Shown piece after piece: positions 19,512 through 28,323 of a stretch of DNA of 64,000 nucleotides (the first letter of the stretch is position 1; each line of letters opens with the position of its first letter). This DNA comes from Polaribacter sp. (GTDB taxonomy: Bacteria; Bacteroidota; Bacteroidia; Flavobacteriales; Flavobacteriaceae), in the NCBI GenBank assembly GCA_020740485.1, contig DYMN01000003.1, forward strand, positions 1 through 64,000, in the 5' to 3' direction. Under the pieces are notes generated by a model. That model saw nothing but the letters and a program-made list of their open reading frames with translations, searched no databases and was not told the origin of the DNA. Made by a program: the position numbers and the translations under genes.

Positions 19512-20058
19512 AAAATATTTTCAATTATTAGCATCGTTTGAAGACGATGAAGTTTTGTTGGATGCTGTTAAAGCAACAAAAGAAGCTAGCTATAATATAG
19601 CTGAAGTTTATACTCCGTTTCCGGTGCACGGATTGGATAAGGCGATGGGATTAAAACCTACTCGTATTGCCATTGCAGCATTCTTGTATGGAGTTACGGG
19701 ATTTTTCACCGCTATGTTGATTACCAATTACATGATGATTGTAGATTGGCCTCAAAATTTTGGAGGGAAACCTAATTTTACCTATGCTGAAAACATGCTT
19801 GCTTTTGTTACCATATTATTTGAAATGACGGTGTTTTTCGCTGCTCATTTAATGGTAATTACTTTTTATATGAGAAGTAGATTATGGCCATGGAAACAAG
19901 CTGAAAATCCGATAGCTAGAAGTACAGATGATTTGTTTGTTATGGAAGTGGAGGTAGATCAAAATGCGGATAAAGCCGTTGATTTCTTTAAATCTGTTGG
20001 TGCTTCAGAAGTAACTTTCACTGAAAAAGTAGATGAAAACGACTTTGATACTCATTAG
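19504..20058 (+). CDS. actD: Alternative Complex III subunit D (DUF3341)
   Basis: Two-TM protein, overlaps actC by 8 nt; YTPFPVHGLDKAMGL motif typical of DUF3341. Confidence 0.9.
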   Translation: MSRKYFQLLASFEDDEVLLDAVKATKEASYNIAEVYTPFPVHGLDKAMGLKPTRIAIAAFLYGVTGFFTAMLITNYMMIVDWPQNFGGKPNFTYAENMLAFVTILFEMTVFFAAHLMVITFYMRSRLWPWKQAENPIARSTDDLFVMEVEVDQNADKAVDFFKSVGASEVTFTEKVDENDFDTH

Positions 20059-20144
20059 GAAGGTAAAAGGTACGCTTCGACTGCGCTCAGCGACCAAAAG
20101 GTTAAAGGGAAAAGCAGAAAGTATTAAATTAACATTAAATAATA

Positions 20145-20255
20145 GTCTCTTAGAGACGTAATGTCGGTAGTAGAAAATTAACATTCAATAAAAGTCTCGT
20201 AGAGGCGTAAGTCGGGGACATTAAAACAAAAATTCGATAAAAGTCCCGTAGGGAC
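20145..20255. repeat. Three palindromic repeat units at 49-bp period between actD and actE
   Basis: GTCTC-TTA-GAGAC (20145-20157), GTCTC-GTA-GAGGC (20194-20206), GTCCC-GTA-GGGAC (20243-20255), each followed by CGTAAtGTCGG-like sequence. Confidence 0.85.
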
Positions 20256-20305
20256 GTAATGTCGGTAGAACGAATTGTCGGTAAAAACAATTTATATTTT
20301 TTAAA

Positions 20306-20884
20306 ATGAAAAAATATTTAATAGCATTATTATCCGTCGTGGTGTTATTCACATCATGCAACAGAGATAGAAGCAAACCCAATATACAGTACATGCCGGA
20401 TATGTATGTGGCAGTACCTTATGAACCCTATGGAATTAATCCAAAAATGCCGGATAGTTTGGCTTCATTGGTTCCACCTTCAGGAGCTGTTGCCAGAGGA
20501 CATTCAGTAATGGATTATCCATTCACTTCAGAAGGATATAACCAAGCCTTAGCTGAATTTAAAAATCCGTTACCAACAACAGATGAAAATCTCGCAAACG
20601 GGAAAAAAATGTATGACATTTACTGTGCGGTTTGTCATGGAGAAAATGGGGATGGACAAGGTGTTTTGGTTAAAAACGGTAAGTTTTTAGGGGTTCCTAA
20701 TTATAAAGATCGTGCTATTACAGAAGGAAGTATTTATTATGTAATCTACTATGGTAGAAATATGATGGGATCACATGCAGGTCAGTTAACTGAAAAAGAA
20801 CGTTGGCAAGTGGTACAATACGTTCAAAAATTGAGAAATGGACTTCTTCCGGCTGCTTCAACTGATGCAAATGAAGTTAAATAA
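20306..20884 (+). CDS. actE: Alternative Complex III subunit E, monoheme cytochrome c lipoprotein
   Basis: Lipobox LFTSCNRD; single CAVCH heme motif; cluster position. Confidence 0.92.
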   Translation: MKKYLIALLSVVVLFTSCNRDRSKPNIQYMPDMYVAVPYEPYGINPKMPDSLASLVPPSGAVARGHSVMDYPFTSEGYNQALAEFKNPLPTTDENLANGKKMYDIYCAVCHGENGDGQGVLVKNGKFLGVPNYKDRAITEGSIYYVIYYGRNMMGSHAGQLTEKERWQVVQYVQKLRNGLLPAASTDANEVK

Positions 20885-20929
20885 TTAATCAAGATTTATA
20901 AAATCTAAATTTATATAAATTACAACAAG

Positions 20930-22201
20930 ATGTTTCAATTTACAGGTAATTTAAAAAAAATAGCCCTAGCACTCATTCTGATTGGTTCAGTGAGTTTTGC
21001 CATAGGGGTTTTTACAAAAGACAATCATCACACAGCAGATGTAAAAACGGAAGTTGCTACAGCCGATGCACACGTTGCCACTGCAGATGGACATGCTGAA
21101 GCTTCACATGATGATCACACAGCGCTTCAAATGGCTAATAGACCTTGGGCTGCATTCTATGTGCCCTTGTTTTTCTTTTTTATGATAGCTTTGGGCTTGT
21201 TTGTGTTTCATTCCATTCAAGTAGCTGCTTCGGCAGGATGGTCTATAGTTTTGTTAAGGGTGATGCAGGGATTGAGTGGTGCGATAGTACCTTTAGGAGT
21301 GATATTATTTGTTTTCTTATCGCTTTCAGCTTTGGGGATGAACCATTTATTTCCTTGGATGCACGCGGAAGGCGACGAAATCATAGAAGGAAAAAGCTTT
21401 TGGTTGAATATTCCCGGGTGGATTATTAGAGCATTTATTTTTATCTTCGGGTTTATTGCTTTTCGTCATATTATTCTCAAGAAATCGGATGAGCAAGATC
21501 ATGCTCACGATTTTAAAGCCCACGAAAAAGGATTTAAATACACTATTTTCTTTTTAGCCTTTTTTATGCTAAGCGAATCGGCTTTTTCATGGGATTGGAT
21601 TATGTCATTAGACCCACATTGGTTTAGCACTTTGTTTGCATGGTACATCTTTATATCGGGATTAGTTTCTGCAGTAACCGTATTGGTCATCGTTGTTTAC
21701 TATTTAAAATCTCAAGGTTATTTGGAATATGTAAACAAAAGCCACATTCACGATGTTGCCAAGTTTATGTTTGGATTCAGTATATTTTGGGCGTATTTGT
21801 GGTTTTCGCAATTCATGCTTATTTGGTATGCCAATATGCCGGAAGAAAGCGTTTATTTTATACCTAGAATGAAAGGCGCCTACCAAACAATATTTTTCTT
21901 AATGGTAGTGTTAAATTTGGTTTTTCCTTTGATTATATTAATGGATAGGGATTGGAAACGTACATCTTGGATTGTAATTCCGGTAGGTTTAGTCATCTTA
22001 ATTGGACATTATATCGACTTTTATGTAATGATAATGCCTTCTGCAGTGGGTAACCACTTTGGATTTGGTTTGATGGAAATAGGGGCTTTGTTATTTTTTA
22101 TTGGCTTGTTTACCTTCTGTGGTTTCCGCAGATTGGAAAAACGACCATTGCTGGCAAAAGGCAATCCATATTTGCACGAGAGCGAACATCACCATTATTA
22201 A
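20930..22201 (+). CDS. actF: Alternative Complex III subunit F (quinol:cytochrome c oxidoreductase membrane subunit)
   Basis: Multi-TM protein with FSWDWIMSLDPHWFSTLFAWYIFISG motif; last act gene. Confidence 0.92.
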   Translation: MFQFTGNLKKIALALILIGSVSFAIGVFTKDNHHTADVKTEVATADAHVATADGHAEASHDDHTALQMANRPWAAFYVPLFFFFMIALGLFVFHSIQVAASAGWSIVLLRVMQGLSGAIVPLGVILFVFLSLSALGMNHLFPWMHAEGDEIIEGKSFWLNIPGWIIRAFIFIFGFIAFRHIILKKSDEQDHAHDFKAHEKGFKYTIFFLAFFMLSESAFSWDWIMSLDPHWFSTLFAWYIFISGLVSAVTVLVIVVYYLKSQGYLEYVNKSHIHDVAKFMFGFSIFWAYLWFSQFMLIWYANMPEESVYFIPRMKGAYQTIFFLMVVLNLVFPLIILMDRDWKRTSWIVIPVGLVILIGHYIDFYVMIMPSAVGNHFGFGLMEIGALLFFIGLFTFCGFRRLEKRPLLAKGNPYLHESEHHHY

Positions 22202-22258
22202 AGTTTGAAGGAAGAAGTTAGAAGTTAGAAGTGAAGTAGATTTTTCATTAAAATAAAT

Positions 22259-22296
22259 AAACCCATTGAATCTTAGGATTTGATGGGTTTTATTTT
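22259..22296. terminator. Terminator-like hairpin after actF
   Basis: AAACCCAT...ATGGGTTTTATTTT inverted repeat, between actF and the convergent GNAT gene. Confidence 0.65.
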
Positions 22297-22463
22297 GATG
22301 CAAATTATGATTTAAATATATCGTATCAGACCCTAATTAAGAAGAAACGCATTTAGCTTTGGTAAAAGCAACTGAGTGTTGAGAAACATTTTGTTTATTA
22401 AGCAGTTAGAGCACGTTTTTAACAACAAATATACCGACTTGACTTGCGATATGAACGTAATTA

Positions 22464-22985
22464 TTAAAGCATTTCTTTTTCCAATACAAACAGCATCAAT
22501 TCCTCAGGATCATTTGGGATAAAAATATTTTTCACATATTTTAAACCTAATTTCAAAATCAACTTTTGTGAATCTATATTTTGAGTGGTAGTAATGGCGG
22601 AAATTTTATCGTAACCATATTCATTAAATGCTTTTTCCAAAAGTTTGGTTGCACTTTCAAAGGCGTAACCTTTCTTTTCAAACTGAGGTAAAAAAGCAAA
22701 ACCAATGTCTATTCCATTCAAACCTTCACGGTCATACAAACCACAACTTCCAATTTTTTCTCCAGACTCTTTCAAAATTACAGTGTTATTTGAAAAACCT
22801 AATCGCTCAAATTGTGGTAACATTTTGTTTTTAATATAATTAGCAGCGTCTTCTTCTGTTTTGATGTTTCTGTCGCCAATATGTTCTATCCATTTTGGTG
22901 AATTAAACAATACTAAAAAAAATGCAGCATCTTCCACATCGGTAGGTTTTAAAATAAGTCGTTCGGTTTCTATGTTTTTATTCAT
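22464..22985 (-). CDS. GNAT family N-acetyltransferase (RimJ/RimL-like)
   Basis: ETERLILKPTDVEDAAFFL...GSCGLYDREGLNGIDIGFAFLPQFEKKGYAFESATKLLEKAF. Confidence 0.9.
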   Translation of the reverse strand: MNKNIETERLILKPTDVEDAAFFLVLFNSPKWIEHIGDRNIKTEEDAANYIKNKMLPQFERLGFSNNTVILKESGEKIGSCGLYDREGLNGIDIGFAFLPQFEKKGYAFESATKLLEKAFNEYGYDKISAITTTQNIDSQKLILKLGLKYVKNIFIPNDPEELMLFVLEKEML

Positions 22986-23024
22986 TTTGTAAAAATTGTT
23001 TGCTGTAAAAATACAAAATCCGAT

Positions 23025-23032
23025 TATCTTTG
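23025..23032 (+). promoter_or_regulatory. Bacteroidota -7 element TATCTTTG with -33 TTTG at 22999-23002
   Basis: TTTG-N22-TATCTTTG, 19 nt before the ABC-F ATG. Confidence 0.65.
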
Positions 23033-23051
23033 CCGACTTGATAATATATTA

Positions 23052-24686
23052 ATGATAACCATCAACAATTTAGCGGTAGAATTTGGGGGAACTACTTTGT
23101 TTAGTGAAATTACCTTTGCTATTAACGACAATGATAAAATTGCCTTAATGGGTAAGAACGGAGCTGGAAAGTCAACCTTGTTAAAAATCATTGCCGGAGC
23201 AAACAAACCTACACGAGGTAATATTTCTGCCCCTAAAGATGCTGTTATTGCCTATTTACCTCAACATTTGCTAGTTTATGACCACGTGACGGTGATGGAA
23301 GAAACCTCTAAAGCATTTGAAGAAGTTTTCAAAATCAAGCATCGATTGGATGTCATCAATGAGGAATTGATCGTTCGCACGGATTATGAAAGTGATGAAT
23401 ATATGAAGCTCATTGAAGAAGTATCGGAGTTGAGCGAAAAATTCTACGCTATGGAGGAAGTAAACTACGAAGCGGAAGTGGAAAAAGTGCTCAAAGGTTT
23501 GGGGTTTGAAAGGTCGGATTTCACCCGGCTTACTTCTGAATTTTCAGGCGGATGGCGTATGCGCATTGAATTAGCCAAGATATTACTCAAAAAACCGGAT
23601 TTAATATTGCTTGACGAACCCACTAATCATTTGGATATGGAAAGTATTCAGTGGTTGGAAGAATTTTTGATGCAATCAGCTAAAGCCGTAATGGTCATTT
23701 CGCACGACCGTGCTTTTGTAGACAACATCACCAATCGCACGATTGAAGTAACTATGGGGCGTATTTATGATTACAAAGCTAAGTATTCGCATTACTTGGT
23801 GTTGCGTCAGGAACGTCGTCAACATCAATTGAAAGCTTATGAAGAACAGCAAAAAATGATAGCCGAAAATCAAGAATTTATTGAACGGTTTAAAGGCACT
23901 TATTCTAAAACCAATCAAGTGCAATCTCGAGTTAAAATGCTTGAAAAATTAGTTTTAGTAGAAGTAGATGAAGTAGACAATTCAGCTTTGAGGCTTAAAT
24001 TTCCTCCTTCACCACGTTCCGGTCAGTATCCTGTAGTAGTTGAAGGGTTGAGCAAATCCTACGATGAACACGTGGTGTTCAAAGATGCCAATATGGTGAT
24101 AGAACGCGGACAAAAAGTAGCTTTTGTTGGAAAAAACGGAGAAGGAAAATCTACCATGGTCAAAGCCATTATGAAAGAAATTGATTTTCAAGGTAAATTG
24201 GAATTGGGACATAACATTCAAATTGGGTATTTTGCCCAAAATCAAGCTGGAATGTTAGATGGAGAAATAAGTGTTTTTGAAACCATTGATACGGTTGCTG
24301 TTGGTGATATCAGAACCAAAATCAAAGATATTCTCGGCGCTTTCATGTTTGGTGGTGATGAGGTGCAAAAGAAAGTAAAAGTGCTTTCCGGAGGTGAAAA
24401 AACCCGTTTAGCAATGGTCAAACTATTGTTAGAACCGGTTAATTTATTGATTTTAGACGAGCCTACCAATCACTTGGATATGAAAACAAAAGACATCATC
24501 AAAGAAGCTTTGATTGACTTTGACGGCACCCTTATCGTCGTTTCTCACGATAGAGATTTCTTAGACGGATTGGTAACCAAGGTTTTTGAATTCGGACACA
24601 AGCGGGTCAAAGAACATTTTGAAGACATTAAAGGATTTTTGGAATACAAGAAAATGGAAAATTTAAGGGAAATCGAAAAGAAGTAA
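23052..24686 (+). CDS. ABC-F family ATP-binding protein
   Basis: Two ABC domains (GKNGAGKSTLL, GKNGEGKSTMV; FSGGWRMRIELAK, LSGGEKTRLAMVK; two LLDEPTNHLDM-type Walker B motifs), no TM domain. Confidence 0.95.
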   Translation: MITINNLAVEFGGTTLFSEITFAINDNDKIALMGKNGAGKSTLLKIIAGANKPTRGNISAPKDAVIAYLPQHLLVYDHVTVMEETSKAFEEVFKIKHRLDVINEELIVRTDYESDEYMKLIEEVSELSEKFYAMEEVNYEAEVEKVLKGLGFERSDFTRLTSEFSGGWRMRIELAKILLKKPDLILLDEPTNHLDMESIQWLEEFLMQSAKAVMVISHDRAFVDNITNRTIEVTMGRIYDYKAKYSHYLVLRQERRQHQLKAYEEQQKMIAENQEFIERFKGTYSKTNQVQSRVKMLEKLVLVEVDEVDNSALRLKFPPSPRSGQYPVVVEGLSKSYDEHVVFKDANMVIERGQKVAFVGKNGEGKSTMVKAIMKEIDFQGKLELGHNIQIGYFAQNQAGMLDGEISVFETIDTVAVGDIRTKIKDILGAFMFGGDEVQKKVKVLSGGEKTRLAMVKLLLEPVNLLILDEPTNHLDMKTKDIIKEALIDFDGTLIVVSHDRDFLDGLVTKVFEFGHKRVKEHFEDIKGFLEYKKMENLREIEKK

Positions 24687-24791
24687 TTGCTCTTTATATC
24701 CCAAATCCAAAAAAAGTAAAAATCAATTTTAAAAACGATTTTGCACTCATAAAAGTAACATAAGTAACGTTAAAAGAAGTGTTCAGTTTTT

Positions 24792-24799
24792 TATTTTTG
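24792..24799 (+). promoter_or_regulatory. Bacteroidota -7 element TATTTTTG
   Basis: Match to TAnnTTTG, 35 nt before ATG 24835. Confidence 0.45.
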
Positions 24800-24834
24800 C
24801 ACACCTAAAATCAAATGCCAAAATATATTAACCA

Positions 24835-25410
24835 ATGGAAAAAATTAATTCCTTACAAGATTTTTTGTCCAAATCAAATGGAGTGGAAATTGTATATATT
24901 TTACTGTATAAAAGTGGATCTGCTCTTAATGATTGTGCATTGAATAGTGTAAAAGAAGCAGCCGAAAAAATTAAAAATGTATCTATTTTTGAAGCCGATG
25001 TAACGCATGTACGCGATATTCATCCGCATTTTCAAATAGATTCCGTACCTTCGTTTTTAGAAATTCAAAAGGGAAAATTGGTCAATAATTACAAGGGTTG
25101 TAATACGGTCAATTTTTATGTAAATGCCATCGAAAAAGCCGTTTATAATGCGCAACATCCGGATGCTAAACCGGCACACCGCGTTACGGTCTATTCCACA
25201 CCATCTTGTTCGTGGTGCAACACTTTAAAAGCCTATTTTAAGCAACAAAATGTACCATTTACAGATATAGATGTATCTCGTAACCAACAAGCAGCGCAAG
25301 AAATGGTGAGGCGTAGCGGACAACAAGGCGTGCCACAAACAGATATTGATGGAACCTTAGTAGTGGGATTTGACAAAACGAGAATCAACAATCTATTGGG
25401 ATTGAAATAG
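24835..25410 (+). CDS. Thioredoxin-like (no CXXC) plus glutaredoxin (CSWC) fusion protein
   Basis: N-terminal Trx-like fold signature (FEADVTHVRDIHPHFQIDSVPSFLEIQKGK) with active site replaced by SGSALNDC; C-terminal Grx with VTVYSTPSCSWCNTLKAYF and GVPQ. Confidence 0.8.
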   Translation: MEKINSLQDFLSKSNGVEIVYILLYKSGSALNDCALNSVKEAAEKIKNVSIFEADVTHVRDIHPHFQIDSVPSFLEIQKGKLVNNYKGCNTVNFYVNAIEKAVYNAQHPDAKPAHRVTVYSTPSCSWCNTLKAYFKQQNVPFTDIDVSRNQQAAQEMVRRSGQQGVPQTDIDGTLVVGFDKTRINNLLGLK

Positions 25411-25530
25411 TTTAGTGTTTCAAGTTTCAAAAAACTTAATAATCAAAGTTTCGGCTTCATTTCGGCTACATTTCGGCTACGCAATGACCACGTTCAATGA
25501 CCACGCTCACCGACCGATAATCAATGCTTC

Positions 25531-25548
25531 TCCCGATTGCTATCGGGA
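25531..25548. repeat. Palindrome TCCCGAT-TGCT-ATCGGGA
   Basis: 7-bp perfect inverted repeat with 4-nt loop. Confidence 0.8.
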
Positions 25549-25611
25549 TCGCTCAGCAAACAATAATCAATAACCTAATAATCAATAACTTAATAACATA
25601 ATAATTAAAAA

Positions 25612-25899
25612 ATGAAAACACTTCAACCCGTAAATCAAAACGTACTCTTAGACATTACAGAAGAAACTGATCTTCAACAAACCGCATCTGGCATTTATAT
25701 TCCTGATTCAGCAAAAGAAAAACAAAATGTGGCTACTGTAGCAGGGATTAGTGTAATTGATAATGCCGAAATTTCATTAGGAGATAAAGTATTATTCAAA
25801 GCTTACAGCGGTACGGAAACCGAATTTGAAGGCAAAAAATATTTGTTATTGCCTTATGCAGACATCTTGGCAAAGATTGTAGAGAGCGAAGCGATCTAA
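25612..25899 (+). CDS. GroES-like co-chaperonin paralogue
   Basis: PVNQNVLLDITEET...TASGIYIPDSAKEKQNVATV (mobile-loop-like), GDKVLFKAYSGTETEFEGKKYLLLPYADILAKI; no groEL nearby. Confidence 0.8.
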   Translation: MKTLQPVNQNVLLDITEETDLQQTASGIYIPDSAKEKQNVATVAGISVIDNAEISLGDKVLFKAYSGTETEFEGKKYLLLPYADILAKIVESEAI

Positions 25900-25911
25900 T
25901 TTTTAGTTACG

Positions 25912-25929
25912 TTCCGATAGTTATCGGAA
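25912..25929. repeat. Palindrome TTCCGATA-GT-TATCGGAA
   Basis: 8-bp perfect inverted repeat, related to 25531-25548. Confidence 0.8.
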
Positions 25930-26082
25930 TACGAATTACGAAAATATAATAGCTATCAAAAAAATAGCAACCTACAGATAAAATAACACACATACGAGAA
26001 GCAATAATTTTCAGCTTCTCCTATTCCTAATTGTCCATTTGTAGCTTTGGGATCTTGGTTTGTAATTCTAAAATTGCAAACA

Positions 26083-26832
26083 TCAATATCCTCCAACGGT
26101 TGTAGCACCATCGGCAATAACTTTAGCAGAGGAAGTTCCGATGCGTCGTACACCCATTTCAATCATTTTGACAGCTTCTTCATAGTTTCTTACCCCTCCG
26201 GCTGCTTTGATTGAAAGTGGTCTGGCGTTGTCTTTGATAATTTTCATTCCTTCAAAAGTAGCTCCATTGGGTTTTCCATTTTCGGTTACATAAAATCCGG
26301 TTGAAGATTTTACAAACACTTTTTCAAATTGTTCCGGTTGAAAATGAGTGATGACTACTTCTTTTATCAAAGCAGTTATACCGGCAATCTGTTCGTCAGT
26401 TAGGGCGGCAATTTCAATAATCCATTTTACTACTTTGTGGTTATCCAAGCCGAGACGCGTGCCTTTTAGTACTTCGTCTTTTATCAAATCTAATTTACCT
26501 TCTTTGTAAGCGGTGTAATTGATGACATAATCCAATTCATCCACACCGTCATCTATGGCTTTTTGGGCTTCTTCTAATTTTGATTCAATACTGTAAGTGC
26601 CTTCCGGAAAACCAATTACAGTTCCTACCAAAACTTTTTCTTGCAGAATATCAATCATTTCGCGTGCCATAGAAACATATTCAGGACGAATCATCGCTAA
26701 TATAAATCCTTCATTGATACATTCTTGTACTAGTTCACGTACTTTTTTGTCTGTTTCTTCTTTGGTCAATCCTGATTGTTCAGGGGTCTTTAAATAGGTT
26801 GAATCTAAATGATTTTGAATGTGTATTGACAT
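26083..26832 (-). CDS. deoC: Deoxyribose-phosphate aldolase
   Basis: VGTVIGFPEGTYSIESKLEEAQKAIDDGVDELDYVINY, VVITHFQPEQFEKVFVKSSTGF, IKAAGGVRNYEEA. Confidence 0.95.
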   Translation of the reverse strand: MSIHIQNHLDSTYLKTPEQSGLTKEETDKKVRELVQECINEGFILAMIRPEYVSMAREMIDILQEKVLVGTVIGFPEGTYSIESKLEEAQKAIDDGVDELDYVINYTAYKEGKLDLIKDEVLKGTRLGLDNHKVVKWIIEIAALTDEQIAGITALIKEVVITHFQPEQFEKVFVKSSTGFYVTENGKPNGATFEGMKIIKDNARPLSIKAAGGVRNYEEAVKMIEMGVRRIGTSSAKVIADGATTVGGY

Positions 26833-26857
26833 GATGTTAGTTTTTTTTGAAATTTAT

Positions 26858-28294
26858 TTAATCATATTTGATTTGAGTTATTCTCATCGTGTTGACCATT
26901 CCTTTGTTTTGAATAGGCATTGAAGAAAGATTAACCACAAAATCGCCCTTTTGTAAATATCCTTTGGCTTTGGCTATCATATTAATATCTACCACATTTT
27001 CGTCCGTACTTCCTCCTTTATCATAATAAAAAGCTTTTACACCCCACAACAAATTTAGCATAGTCAGAATTCTTCTATTGTTTGTAAATGCCAGAATAAC
27101 CGATTTAGGTCTTCCGGCAGAAATTTTGAATGCGGTAAAACCAGAATTAGTTAGAGTCGAAATAACTCGCGCATTGATTTCATTAGCGGTTAGTACAGCA
27201 TGATGGCAAACCATTTGGGATATATAACGTTCAGAAGTTTTCTCAACTGTTTTAAATTGAGGGACTACAATTTCAGGAGCATCTTCTACACTTTCTATGA
27301 TATTACGCATTTGTTTGATGACTTCTACCGGAAATTCACCAACAGATGTTTCCCCTGACAACATTACCGCATCTGCTCCATCCATAATAGAATTAGCAAC
27401 ATCATTCACTTCTGCCCTTGTAGGTACTTCATTGGTAATCATCGTTTCCATCATTTGGGTAGCGATAATCACCGGCTTGTGATTTTCTTTGGCTTTGCGA
27501 ACCAATTTTTTTTGAGCTAAAGGTACTTCATGCATAGGGATTTCCACTCCTAAATCACCTCGAGCCACCATCAGTGCGTCGCAAACGGTGAGTATTCTGT
27601 TAATATTTAACAAAGCTTCAGGTTTTTCTATTTTAGCAATGATCGGAATTTTGTATTCGCTGCGTTCGTCAATATAATCCCTTAATTGCTGCACATCCTC
27701 TGCCGTTCTGACAAATGAAAGGGCTACCCAATCTACTTCTTTTGCTATGGCAAATTCAACATCATTTTTGTCTTTTTCGGTCAATGCAGGCAAAGAAACA
27801 TTGGTATTGGGTAAGTTAACTCCTTTTTTTGATTTGAGTTTTCCCCCACGCAATACTTCGGTTAAAACTTTATCTTTGCCGTCGGTTTCCAATACTTTAA
27901 AAAGTAGTTTGCCATCATCAACCAATATTTTCTCTCCAACTTTGACATCATTGGGAAACTGTTGATAGGTCATATATGCAACTTCTTGATTGCCTATACA
28001 CTTTTCTGTTGTAAATGTGAACTTGGCTCCTTCCTTGAGTTTTACCCCGTCTTCCATTTCACCGACTCTCAATTTGGGTCCTTGCAAATCAGCTAAGATG
28101 GCAACGTTTACATTCAATTCATCGTTTAACTCGCGAATTATTTTGATTTTATCATCTACATCTTCATAAACAGCATGCGAAAAATTAATCCGAAATACAT
28201 TGACTCCGGCAAGAATCATTTCTTTTAAAACTTTTTTTGTGCTACTGGCAGGCCCTAAGGTGGCAACAATTTTTGTTTTTTTATGGTGTGACAT
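26858..28294 (-). CDS. pyk: Pyruvate kinase
   Basis: KIVATLGPASS, ILADLQGPKLRVG, IIAKIEKPEAL, VARGDLGVEIP, ATQMMETM, GADAVMLSGETSVGEFP. Confidence 0.98.
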   Translation of the reverse strand: MSHHKKTKIVATLGPASSTKKVLKEMILAGVNVFRINFSHAVYEDVDDKIKIIRELNDELNVNVAILADLQGPKLRVGEMEDGVKLKEGAKFTFTTEKCIGNQEVAYMTYQQFPNDVKVGEKILVDDGKLLFKVLETDGKDKVLTEVLRGGKLKSKKGVNLPNTNVSLPALTEKDKNDVEFAIAKEVDWVALSFVRTAEDVQQLRDYIDERSEYKIPIIAKIEKPEALLNINRILTVCDALMVARGDLGVEIPMHEVPLAQKKLVRKAKENHKPVIIATQMMETMITNEVPTRAEVNDVANSIMDGADAVMLSGETSVGEFPVEVIKQMRNIIESVEDAPEIVVPQFKTVEKTSERYISQMVCHHAVLTANEINARVISTLTNSGFTAFKISAGRPKSVILAFTNNRRILTMLNLLWGVKAFYYDKGGSTDENVVDINMIAKAKGYLQKGDFVVNLSSMPIQNKGMVNTMRITQIKYD

Positions 28295-28323
28295 AAAATT
28301 ATTTTATTGGTATTATTTTGTGG

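Noticed and set aside
20145-20255. Regularly spaced repeats considered as a CRISPR array
   Set aside because: Only three short, non-identical palindromic cores with partly conserved sequence between them; no cas genes.
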